The notes beneath the pieces are model-generated. The model ran no database searches. It was not told where the DNA came from and saw nothing but the letters and a program-made list of their open reading frames with translations. Shown piece by piece: positions 1 through 6,524 of a stretch of 8,217 bases of DNA (its first letter is position 1; each line of letters opens with the position of its first letter). Source of the DNA: Acidobacteriota bacterium. Its GTDB lineage: Bacteria; Acidobacteriota; Terriglobia; Acidiferrales; UBA7541. The translations under genes and the position numbers were made by a program. The stretch lies in NCBI GenBank assembly GCA_003131985.1, contig PKWH01000086.1, positions 12,722-20,938 on the forward strand, written 5' to 3'.

Positions 1-207
1 AGCGCGCGGCGAAAATATCGTCTGCGTTTTGAACCCGCCATAGAACTCGCGCGCACCGGGCACGAAGAAAACGATGTTCGCGAGAACACCGCGCGCTTCA
101 CAAAAACCATAGAAGACTACGTGCGCGCCTATCCCGATCAGTGGCTCTGGGTCCACAAAAGATGGAAGACTCGCCCCCCGGGCGAAAAAGAGATTTATCC
201 GGCGTGA
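1..207 (+). CDS. Lipid A biosynthesis acyltransferase (LpxL/HtrB family), C-terminal fragment
   Basis: This is the last 68 codons of a gene entering from the left edge, read in frame 1 and ending in TGA at 205-207. The encoded tail contains FEPAIELARTG, a T-ARFTKTIEDYVRAYP stretch and QWLWVHKRWKTRP. These match the conserved C-terminus of the LpxL/HtrB lysophospholipid acyltransferase family, where a 'YPxQWLWxHxRWK' block closes the domain. Family members are inner-membrane-associated enzymes that add secondary acyl chains to lipid A precursors. The HX4D catalytic motif would lie upstream and is not visible, so LpxL cannot be told from LpxM or another paralogue. It ends 45 bases before the lpxD start, which suggests co-transcription with lpxD and a shared role in lipid A assembly. 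Confidence 0.85.
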   Translation, partial: SARRKYRLRFEPAIELARTGHEENDVRENTARFTKTIEDYVRAYPDQWLWVHKRWKTRPPGEKEIYPA

Positions 208-252
208 ATGGTTTCCCTTTGACGCTTGTCATCCTTGCCAAAAGAGGTGCTC

Positions 253-1266
253 ATGAGTTGCACGGCTGGTGAACTAGCAAAATTCCTGGGAGCAATAATC
301 GTGGGCGACAGTCAAACCCCGCTTTCCGGCATGGCCATGCCTGAAAACGCCCGCGCCGAGGATCTCATTTATATAGATTCTCCGCGGCATCTCCAGCGCG
401 CCGAACATTCAGCCGCCAAATGCGTGTTGGCGCCGCAGGGATTGCAGTTGAAAGGAAAGACGACGTTGACCGCGGAGAATCCGAAGTTCGCTTTCGCAAA
501 GGCTGCCGCGCTTCTGCCGCCGAAGTTTGCGCCACCCCCGGGAGTTCACGCCACCGCAATCGTGGCTTCGAGCGCCCGGCTAGGCCCGCATGTTTTTATC
601 GGCCCGTACGTAGTGATCGAAGACGAAGTAGAAGTCGGCGAAGGCAGCATCGTGGAAGCTTTTTGTTTTCTCGGGCGCGGCAGCGCAATCGGCGAAAAAT
701 GCCGCCTTCATCCGCGCGTCACGCTCTACGCGAATTCGCGGCTGGCTAAGGGTGTCGAGCTTCATTCCGGCGTCGTGATCGGAGGCGACGGATTCGGCTA
801 CGTTTTCGGCGAAGGCCGCCATTGGAAATTTCCTCAGATCGGCACGGTCGAAATTGGCGACAACGTTGAAATCGGCTGTAACACGACAATCGATCGCGGC
901 TCACTCGGCGTCACCAGCATCTCTGCGGACGTGAAGATTGATAACCTGGTTCAAGTAGCTCACAACGTTTCCATCGGCGCACACTCGATCGTGGCTTCTC
1001 AGACCGGGATTTCGGGAAGCAGCTCGCTAGGAGCAGGTGTAATTGTTGCGGGGCAGGTCGGCATTGGGGATCACTGCAAACTGGAGGAAGGTGCGATAGT
1101 CGGCGGACAAGCCGGGATCCCCACGGGGAAAACCATTCGCCGAGGGCAAACCGTGTGGGGAACTCCCGCTCGTCCCCTCGAACGATTCAAGAAACAATAT
1201 GCGGCATTGGCGCGCTTGCCGGAATTAGTCGAACGTGTCGAAAAGCTAGAACAAGGAAAACCGTAG
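253..1266 (+). CDS. lpxD: UDP-3-O-(3-hydroxyacyl)glucosamine N-acyltransferase LpxD
   Basis: LpxD transfers a 3-hydroxyacyl chain from ACP to the 2-amino group of UDP-3-O-acylglucosamine, the third step of lipid A synthesis, in the cytoplasm. The protein has 337 residues, close to the 341 of E. coli. An N-terminal uridine-binding domain (about residues 1-95) is followed by a left-handed beta-helix of hexapeptide repeats (about 100-300). A C-terminal helical tail (RFKKQYAALARLPELVERVEKL) resembles the ACP-contacting end. The family blocks IGGDGFGY and NTTIDRGSLG are present, and the catalytic His is H237 in VQVAHNVSIG, matching E. coli His239. The frame stays open upstream to a TTG at 226. ATG 253 is preferred because AGAGGTG at 243-249 is a good ribosome binding site 5 bases (counted from its GAGG core) before it. 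No lpxA, fabZ or lpxB is adjacent, so this may be a second, outlying copy. Confidence 0.95.
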   Translation: MSCTAGELAKFLGAIIVGDSQTPLSGMAMPENARAEDLIYIDSPRHLQRAEHSAAKCVLAPQGLQLKGKTTLTAENPKFAFAKAAALLPPKFAPPPGVHATAIVASSARLGPHVFIGPYVVIEDEVEVGEGSIVEAFCFLGRGSAIGEKCRLHPRVTLYANSRLAKGVELHSGVVIGGDGFGYVFGEGRHWKFPQIGTVEIGDNVEIGCNTTIDRGSLGVTSISADVKIDNLVQVAHNVSIGAHSIVASQTGISGSSSLGAGVIVAGQVGIGDHCKLEEGAIVGGQAGIPTGKTIRRGQTVWGTPARPLERFKKQYAALARLPELVERVEKLEQGKP

Positions 1267-1267
1267 C

Positions 1268-1912
1268 GTGATCGCGCGGCCCCAGAAACACCAGCTCTCC
1301 GGACGCCTGATCGTTGTAGGCGGACAATGCCGCAAAGTCGGCAAGACTACGCTCATCGTAGACATAATCCGAGCGACGCCCGATCTGCGCTGGACTGCCG
1401 TGAAAATCACTCCGCATGCTGAATCGCATTGCCCTATAAACGGTTCGGATTGCAAATGTGGCCCTGCCGAGCACACATTCTCGATTTATGAAGAAGTTGA
1501 TCGCTCGGGACGCACCGGCACATCTCGCTATTTGCTTGCCGGAGCGCAAAGGTCTTTGTGGGTGCAGACGAAAGACGATCGCGTCCAGGATGTTCTAGCT
1601 CCACTCGCCGCAACGCTCAATGACTCGCAAAACGTAATCGTCGAAAGCGACGCTTTGGTGAAGTTCTGGCGCCCCGCGATATTCTTCATGGTCCTGGATT
1701 CGCGAATGCCCGACTTCAAAGCCTCCGCCAGGGAGGTCTTGCCTCTAGCGGACGCTTTCGTCTTCCGTTCGCCATCCCCGCAACCCATAGGTCCCAGTGC
1801 CCAGGGGGGCGAAGGCCGGCCAAGCTTTTTGCAACCGATTGGGAAGCCCCTCCCCCCGGAACTGCAGGCGTTTCTAATGCACCCATTCGGCTTGCTGGCA
1901 CATCCCATGTAA
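1268..1912 (+). CDS. MobB-like P-loop protein of unknown function with a Cys cluster
   Basis: This 214-residue protein starts with GTG one base after the lpxD stop; AAGGA at 1253-1257 can serve as ribosome binding site. The N-terminus forms a beta strand and P-loop, RLIVVGGQCRKVGKTT (residues 13-28). The loop is one residue longer than a canonical GxxxxGKT, and Gln20 sits where Gly or Ala is usual. It is followed by the strand WTAVKITPH (42-50), a Cys cluster C55-x6-C62-x-C64, and D78...GTSRYLLAGAQRSLWVQ (84-100). The order P-loop, 'K-x-x-H', then Asp plus 'R-x-x-AGA' resembles MobB, the GTP-binding partner in molybdenum guanine dinucleotide synthesis. VIVESD (123-128) resembles the later strand. 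The resemblance is to a fold; molybdenum cofactor function is not implied. Residues 168-198 are Pro/Gly-rich and look like an insertion. Coupling to lpxD suggests co-expression with lipid A genes. Confidence 0.7.
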   Translation: MIARPQKHQLSGRLIVVGGQCRKVGKTTLIVDIIRATPDLRWTAVKITPHAESHCPINGSDCKCGPAEHTFSIYEEVDRSGRTGTSRYLLAGAQRSLWVQTKDDRVQDVLAPLAATLNDSQNVIVESDALVKFWRPAIFFMVLDSRMPDFKASAREVLPLADAFVFRSPSPQPIGPSAQGGEGRPSFLQPIGKPLPPELQAFLMHPFGLLAHPM

Positions 1913-1931
1913 CTCGAGGGTACGTTTTCGG

Positions 1932-1960
1932 TTGACCAAAGACGCAAACCCAAAGATAAT
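1932..1960 (+). promoter_or_regulatory. Predicted sigma70-type promoter for the hopanoid operon
   Basis: TTGACC (1932-1937) and GATAAT (1955-1960) each match the -35 and -10 consensus at five of six positions, with the ideal 17-base spacer. Transcription would start near 1967, about 300 bases before the cyclase start codon. It lies 20 bases after the stop of the preceding gene, as expected for a promoter separating the lipid A genes from the hopanoid genes. Found by eye; no experimental support. Confidence 0.5.
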
Positions 1961-2073
1961 CTTACTGTTACGGCATGGGGTACGAGCAGGACCGAGGTTT
2001 GGAGCCGGGCTCCCGACTCAAGGAAGCAACCTATTTACACAGGGAGCGCTCGGATCGAGGCTTGATTGGCCTA

Positions 2074-2088
2074 CCGGCGTTTTGCCGG
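2074..2088 (+). promoter_or_regulatory. Small leader hairpin with possible alternative pairing partner
   Basis: CCGGC (2074-2078) and GCCGG (2084-2088) form a 5-bp GC stem around a GTTTT loop. It is not followed by a T-run, so it is unlikely to be a terminator. The 3' arm, extended to TGCCGGGC at 2083-2090, is exactly complementary to GCCCGGCA at 2227-2234. That downstream segment is part of the hairpin before the cyclase start, so the two pairings would exclude each other. Short GC palindromes can match by chance. Confidence 0.3.
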
Positions 2089-2222
2089 GCGTTTCTGGAT
2101 GTTGGGCGAAACAACAGTAGAAGTATCTGAATACCGGTGCTCGCCGTTGCCAGGGCCCGCGCCGTACATCGTTCACCAGTCCGTAATAAACACGGCTAGG
2201 GTTGCTCGATAGGTAGCCTGAG

Positions 2223-2252
2223 AACTGCCCGGCACGTTACAAGCGGGCAGTT
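2223..2252 (+). promoter_or_regulatory. Perfect 9-bp hairpin directly upstream of the shc start
   Basis: AACTGCCCG (2223-2231) is perfectly complementary to CGGGCAGTT (2244-2252), leaving a 12-base loop. The stem ends 8 bases before ATG 2261 and 23 bases before ATG 2276. In RNA it would cover the ribosome landing area of the first ATG. As DNA it could be an operator for a dimeric repressor. Either role fits its position; the sequence does not decide between them. Confidence 0.45.
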
Positions 2253-2265
2253 GATGATATATGAC

Positions 2266-2270
2266 TAAGG
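2266..2270 (+). promoter_or_regulatory. Ribosome binding site supporting the internal shc start
   Basis: TAAGG lies 5 bases before ATG 2276. The first in-frame ATG at 2261 has only hairpin sequence and GATGATAT before it, with no purine-rich Shine-Dalgarno element. The site therefore favours 2276 as the shc start, although initiation at 2261 is not excluded. Confidence 0.45.
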
Positions 2271-2275
2271 TATTG

Positions 2276-4315
2276 ATGACACCAGAATCCAGACTACGGG
2301 CGGACCTCTCCTTTGGAAGCGGACAAGCTACGGCTGCAGTCCGTAGCCACGATTTCGAATTTCAGGTCGAGGAAGCAGTTTCCCGCAGCGCGAACTGGCT
2401 CCTCTCCGCGCAGTCGCAGGACGGTTACTGGTGGGGTGAACTCGAAGCGGACACAACTCTTGAGTCCGATTACATTCTCTACCTCCACGTACTCGGACAG
2501 CTGAAATCCGAAAAGGTCCCGAAGCTCGCGAACTACATTCGCAAAAAACAGCTTGCCGATGGAGGATGGAACATTTTCGAAGGCGGTCCTTCCGAGCTGA
2601 ATGCCTCGGTAAAGGCGTATGTTGCTTTGCGTTTGGCAGGTGACTCGGCGGCGGCGCCGCACGTCATGCGTGCGCGCGAAAAAGTTATCGATCTTGGCGG
2701 AATAGAAGCCACCAATTCCTACGTTCGATTCTATCTCGCCATGGTTGGCGCCATCGATTGGGGCATCGTTCCTTCCATTCCTCCCGAGCTGATGCTTCTT
2801 CCGGAGTGGGTTCCCATCAATATTTACGAGATGTCTTCGTGGACTCGCGGAATCGTCATTCCTCTTTCAATAATTTACGGGAACAAGCCCGACTGGCATT
2901 TGCCGGAAGGCGTCACCGTCAACGAACTCTTCAAGACCAAGGGCGAAAAGCCGCATTCCTTCGATTGGGACAAGCGCATTATTTCCTGGCGCAACGTCTT
3001 TCTTGCGCTCGACCGCGCCTTGAAAGTTTACGAGCGTTCGCGCTGGAAACCGTTCCGCAAGTTCGCGCTTTCGCTCGCGCGCAGATGGATGCTCGAGCGC
3101 CTGGAGCGCACCGAAGGGCTGGCCACGATTTATCCCGCGATGATGAATTCGATTTATGCCCTGCTCGCGGAAGGCAAAGATCAGAACGACCCGCTGGTCG
3201 CGCGCGAAATCAAATTCCTTTCGCGTTACGAAATCGAAGAGGACGACACGATTCGCGTGCAGCCCTGCATTTCTCCCGTGTGGGACACCGCCATCGCCAT
3301 GGTTTCTCTAGAAGAAGCCGGCGTCGATCCCGCGCATCCCGCTCTGATCGCTGCCGAGCGTTGGGTGGTTGCCAACCAGATCTTAGGACCCGGCGACTGG
3401 CAGGTTAAGAATCAAAATGCGGAGCCCGGCGGATGGGCGTTTGAATTCCGCAATGATTTTTACCCCGACGTGGACGACACTGCCTTCGTTCTGATGGCCT
3501 TGGGCCGTGTCGACGACCCGGATTCGGATCGCTTGCGCAATTCCATGCGCCGCGGGCTGGCATGGCTCGTCAGCATGCAGAACGCCGACGGCGGGTGGGG
3601 CGCGTTTGACCACGAAAACGACCTGCAATTTCTGAATCACATCCCGTTCGCTGACCACAACGCAATGTTGGATCCTTCCACCGCGGACGTGACCGCGCGT
3701 AGCGTGGAGTGTCTCGGGCAGATGGGCTGGTCTGCGAATCACCCCATCATTCAGCGCGCTCGCGCTTTCATTCGCCATGAACAGGCAGCCGACGGTTCCT
3801 GGTTTGGGCGCTGGGGCGTGAACTACGTTTACGGAACCAGTGGTGTCCTGCGCGCACTTGAGACACTTGGGATTTCAACGCAGCCTGAGTGCCAGCGCGC
3901 TGCCGATTGGTTGCGCTCGGTGCAGAACGCAGATGGCGGCTTTGGCGAGTCCGTGCTTTCCTACTACGATCCCGCGATGAAGGGCAAAGGGAAGTGCACC
4001 GCATCGCAAACGGCTTGGGGTCTGATTGGACTGCTTGCTACCACCGGTCCGGACGATCCTTCCGTCGAACGCGCTGTAGCGTGGCTTCTCGAGCAGCAGA
4101 ATCCTGATGGAACGTGGGACGAGCCGGAATTCACCGGCACGGGATTCCCCTGCGTCTTCTATCTTAAATATCACCTGTATCGAAACTCCTTCCCGCTTTA
4201 CGCGCTGGCGCGTTATGACAACATGCGCAAGGGCCGGCGGAATTTTGCCGGTATGCAGATTCCCGCGGAGGAGTTGCAGCATCTGATTGGAAGAAAAAAC
4301 GGGGGTAATGGATGA
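2276..4315 (+). CDS. shc: Squalene-hopene cyclase
   Basis: This enzyme (also called HpnF) cyclises squalene to hopene and hopanol at the cytoplasmic membrane, committing carbon to hopanoids. The protein is 679 residues from ATG 2276, or 684 from the in-frame ATG 2261; the TAAGG site favours 2276. The catalytic DxDD motif is DVDDTA at 3467-3484 (Asp398, Asp400, Asp401 in the 679-residue numbering). The family block QPCISPVWDTAIA lies upstream of it. Several QW repeats of the alpha-barrel fold are visible: SQDGYWWGE, QLADGGWNIF, QNADGGWGAFD, QAADGSWFGRWG, QNADGGFGES and QQNPDGTWDEPEFTGTGFP. The C-terminus, FYLKYHLYRNSFPLYALARY, is also typical. It appears full length and intact. Its stop overlaps the hpnH start (ATGA, 4312-4315), so translation of the two is probably coupled. 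It is the first gene of the hopanoid operon. Confidence 0.97.
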   Translation: MTPESRLRADLSFGSGQATAAVRSHDFEFQVEEAVSRSANWLLSAQSQDGYWWGELEADTTLESDYILYLHVLGQLKSEKVPKLANYIRKKQLADGGWNIFEGGPSELNASVKAYVALRLAGDSAAAPHVMRAREKVIDLGGIEATNSYVRFYLAMVGAIDWGIVPSIPPELMLLPEWVPINIYEMSSWTRGIVIPLSIIYGNKPDWHLPEGVTVNELFKTKGEKPHSFDWDKRIISWRNVFLALDRALKVYERSRWKPFRKFALSLARRWMLERLERTEGLATIYPAMMNSIYALLAEGKDQNDPLVAREIKFLSRYEIEEDDTIRVQPCISPVWDTAIAMVSLEEAGVDPAHPALIAAERWVVANQILGPGDWQVKNQNAEPGGWAFEFRNDFYPDVDDTAFVLMALGRVDDPDSDRLRNSMRRGLAWLVSMQNADGGWGAFDHENDLQFLNHIPFADHNAMLDPSTADVTARSVECLGQMGWSANHPIIQRARAFIRHEQAADGSWFGRWGVNYVYGTSGVLRALETLGISTQPECQRAADWLRSVQNADGGFGESVLSYYDPAMKGKGKCTASQTAWGLIGLLATTGPDDPSVERAVAWLLEQQNPDGTWDEPEFTGTGFPCVFYLKYHLYRNSFPLYALARYDNMRKGRRNFAGMQIPAEELQHLIGRKNGGNG

Positions 4316-5490
4316 GAGTACCTTTAAGTTTGACCACCAGCATGGCCGGGTACTTGACCGGCAAGAAGCTAAGCGGTGCGCAGAAATTTCCGCTGGTGAT
4401 GATGCTCGAACCGCTGCATGCCTGCAATCTTACTTGCACGGGCTGCGGCCGAATTCGCGAATATAAATCCACCATCAATGAAATGTTGACGGTGGAGGAA
4501 TGCTTGAAGGCCGTGGATGACTGCGGCGCGCCAATCGTTTCGCTCTGCGGCGGCGAGCCCATGATTTATCCCGAGCTCGACCGCTTGTGCAAAGAAATTC
4601 TCGACCGCAAGAAGCACATTTACCTGTGCACCAACGGCATGTTCATCCGCAAGCGCCTGAAGGAATTCAAGCCGACTTCGCGCCTCTTTTTCAACGTGCA
4701 CTTGGACGGCCTTGAAAAGACCCACGACATCTGCGTCGAACGCGATGGAGTGTTCCGCGAAGCAATCGAAGGCATCAAAGCCGCAAAGGCCGCCGGCTTT
4801 CTGGTGACTTCCAACACCACGGTCTATAAAGAAACCGACATCGAAGAAATTGCGGACCTTTTTGCCTATCTGCAGACCCTCGGCGTTGACGGCCACATGA
4901 TTTCCCCGGCGTATTCCTACGCTGCGGTGATGACCAAGGAAATCTTCATGTCGCGCGATGAAATTCGCGACAAGTTCCGCCAGGCCAGCAAACTGCTCGA
5001 ACGCTACAACATCGTCACTTCGCCCATTTATATGGAATACCTTCGCGGCGAGCGTGAGTTGATGTGTACCGCCTGGGGCAATCCCACTTACAACCCGCGC
5101 GGATGGAAGGGCCCTTGCTATCTGATGACCGACGCGCATCACGCCACCTTCAAGGAATTTATCGATAACACTCCGTGGGAGAAGTACGGCCACGGCCGCG
5201 ATCCTCGTTGCGAAGATTGCATGGTTCACGCCGGTTACGAAGCCTCTGCTGTTCTCGGCGGAAATAAGAAACTGGGCGACACCTGGAAAATGCTCACTTG
5301 GACGCTGTCGGGAAAAATGGGCGGACTGATCGGCGAGCCCAGCGAGAGAGAACTTCAAGCCAAGCAAAACGGTCACGCCAACGGCAATGGGCATTCCAAC
5401 GGCCACGGAAACGGCAATGGCTCCGCGAAGCGCGCGATTCCGGTAGCGCCATCGAATCAGTCGCAGGATGAGGTTTTTCGCATTCTATGA
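4312..5490 (+). CDS. hpnH: Radical SAM adenosylhopane synthase HpnH
   Basis: HpnH uses S-adenosylmethionine and a 4Fe-4S cluster to add a 5'-deoxyadenosyl radical to diploptene, giving adenosylhopane, the first step of C35 side-chain building. The protein has 392 residues. The cluster-binding motif is C38-NLT-C42-TG-C45 near the N-terminus, followed by SLCGGEP (glycine-rich SAM contact) and YLCTNG, whose Cys106 coincides in number with the Cys reported, as I recall, to quench the radical intermediate in Zymomonas HpnH. The C-terminal part carries four more cysteines, C252, C269, C300 and C303, consistent with the extra domain of this family. Residues 353-371 form an Asn-Gly-His-rich low-complexity tail. 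The start is fixed by the ATGA overlap with shc; another ATGA overlap joins it to hpnA. Confidence 0.96.
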   Translation: MRVPLSLTTSMAGYLTGKKLSGAQKFPLVMMLEPLHACNLTCTGCGRIREYKSTINEMLTVEECLKAVDDCGAPIVSLCGGEPMIYPELDRLCKEILDRKKHIYLCTNGMFIRKRLKEFKPTSRLFFNVHLDGLEKTHDICVERDGVFREAIEGIKAAKAAGFLVTSNTTVYKETDIEEIADLFAYLQTLGVDGHMISPAYSYAAVMTKEIFMSRDEIRDKFRQASKLLERYNIVTSPIYMEYLRGERELMCTAWGNPTYNPRGWKGPCYLMTDAHHATFKEFIDNTPWEKYGHGRDPRCEDCMVHAGYEASAVLGGNKKLGDTWKMLTWTLSGKMGGLIGEPSERELQAKQNGHANGNGHSNGHGNGNGSAKRAIPVAPSNQSQDEVFRIL

Positions 5491-6515
5491 CCACGCTAGT
5501 TACGGGTGCCTCTGGCTTCGTAGGAAGCCACGTCGCCCGTCAACTTGTCAACGCAGGCCAGCAGGTTCGCGTTCTGGTCCGCCGGGGTAGCAACTTAGCG
5601 GCGCTCGGCGGGTTACACGTAGAGTGCTTCGAAGGCGACCTGCGGGATACAAGCTCCCTGGAACGGGCCATGCTCGGCGTGCGGCGCGTTTTTCATGTGG
5701 CAGCGGATTACCGGTTGTGGACGCCGCGCCCAGAAGAGATTTACGAAACGAATGTCGAAGGTACCCGCCGGTTGCTTGCCGCAGCGAAAAACGCGGGAGT
5801 TGAGCGTATCGTCTATACCAGCACCGTGGCCACGATTGCAGTGCCGCGGCATGGCGCGCTTCCGAATGAAGACACGCGGGCAACAGTGGATGAAATGATT
5901 GGTCATTACAAACGCTCTAAATTCTTGGCGGAACAGGTTGCTGTCGAAGCCGCCGCTGCCGGCGTGCCGGTCGTGATCGTAAATCCAACGGCTCCTGTAG
6001 GACCGTGGGACTGGAAGCCGACGCCGACGGGCCGCATCATCCTCGATTTCTTGAAAGGCAAGATGCCGGCCTACGTCGACACCGGCCTGAATGTTGCGGC
6101 GGTAGAAGACATTGCAGCCGGGCATTTGCTGGCCGCAGAGAAAGGCCGCATCGGTGAGCGCTACATTTTGGGCGCGCGGAATATGACGTTAAAACAAATT
6201 CTCGATGCGCTTTCGGCCATCGCCGGGCGTCCGGCGCCACGCGTTAAGTTGCCGCACGCAATCGCGCTCGCCGCGGGGTATGCCGATCAGTTGTTCTCGC
6301 GTCTTGCAGGCCGCGAGCCGCAAATTCCCGTCGAGGGCGTGAAGATGTCTCGCCATCGCATGTTCGTCGAAAGTGACAAAGCAGCGCGCGAATTCGGCTA
6401 CAAGTCCACTTCGGTGGAAGCCGCGCTCGAACGCGCTGTCCGCTGGTATGAAGAGCATGGATATTTGGCCACCGGCGCAGGAAATAAATCCGTCGCGCAT
6501 GCAGCCGCGGCGTAA
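5487..6515 (+). CDS. hpnA: Hopanoid-associated NAD-dependent epimerase/reductase HpnA
   Basis: This 342-residue protein is an extended short-chain dehydrogenase of the sugar epimerase / dihydroflavonol reductase type that accompanies hopanoid genes. The N-terminal Rossmann fold has TGASGFVGSHVA, with the GxxGxxG dinucleotide loop at residues 7-13, and DLRD at 51-54. The catalytic residues are visible as TST (111-113) and Y141-KRS-K145. RGS after the second strand (33-35) would allow NADP binding. Its exact reaction on hopanoids is not established; a role in side-chain tailoring is inferred from family and position. It overlaps hpnH by ATGA (5487-5490) and has only a distant GAGG upstream, so it probably depends on translational coupling. 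It lies between the genes that add and remove the adenosine group. Confidence 0.9.
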   Translation: MTTLVTGASGFVGSHVARQLVNAGQQVRVLVRRGSNLAALGGLHVECFEGDLRDTSSLERAMLGVRRVFHVAADYRLWTPRPEEIYETNVEGTRRLLAAAKNAGVERIVYTSTVATIAVPRHGALPNEDTRATVDEMIGHYKRSKFLAEQVAVEAAAAGVPVVIVNPTAPVGPWDWKPTPTGRIILDFLKGKMPAYVDTGLNVAAVEDIAAGHLLAAEKGRIGERYILGARNMTLKQILDALSAIAGRPAPRVKLPHAIALAAGYADQLFSRLAGREPQIPVEGVKMSRHRMFVESDKAAREFGYKSTSVEAALERAVRWYEEHGYLATGAGNKSVAHAAAA

Positions 6516-6524
6516 GGAATTGAA

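Larger units (their letters stand above)
1913..2260. other. Long intergenic region, probable 5' leader of the hopanoid operon
   Basis: No convincing gene lies in these 348 bases; the small open frames have poor starts and no recognisable protein. The region contains a sigma70-like promoter close to its left end and several inverted repeats: GGAGCC-G-GGCTCC at 2001-2013, CCGGC-GTTTT-GCCGG at 2074-2088, GGCTA...TAGCC at 2194-2198/2214-2218, and a strong hairpin at 2223-2252. No hairpin followed by a T-run was found, so there is no clear intrinsic terminator after the upstream gene. I did not recognise tRNA, 6S, SRP, RNase P or tmRNA signatures. If the promoter is real, a structured leader of about 300 nt precedes the cyclase. 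Confidence 0.55.

Noticed and set aside
226..252. Upstream TTG as the lpxD start
   Set aside because: It adds only nine residues; ATG 253 has a well-spaced AGAGGTG site and gives a length and His numbering close to E. coli LpxD.
2001..2013. GGAGCC-G-GGCTCC as an intrinsic terminator of the lpxD block
   Set aside because: A one-base loop cannot fold fully in RNA and no T-run follows.
1967..2060. Possible small structured RNA gene such as SRP RNA, suggested by AAGGAAGCA near 2019
   Set aside because: The surrounding conserved bases and the matching helix of SRP RNA are not seen; the resemblance is only a few bases long.
1913..2062. Open frame continuing about 50 codons past the stop of the P-loop gene, as if by readthrough or a nonsense mutation
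   Set aside because: The length is not rare by chance, the translated tail has no recognisable domain, and the protein is complete without it.
1932..2120. 62-codon open frame in the intergenic region
   Set aside because: It begins at a TTG that overlaps the predicted -35 box, has no ribosome binding site, and its translation resembles no known protein.
4369..5406. 345-codon open frame on the minus strand opposite hpnH
   Set aside because: It lies wholly within hpnH, whose motifs are unmistakable. The antisense translation has no recognisable domain, and long antisense frames are expected in GC-biased codons.
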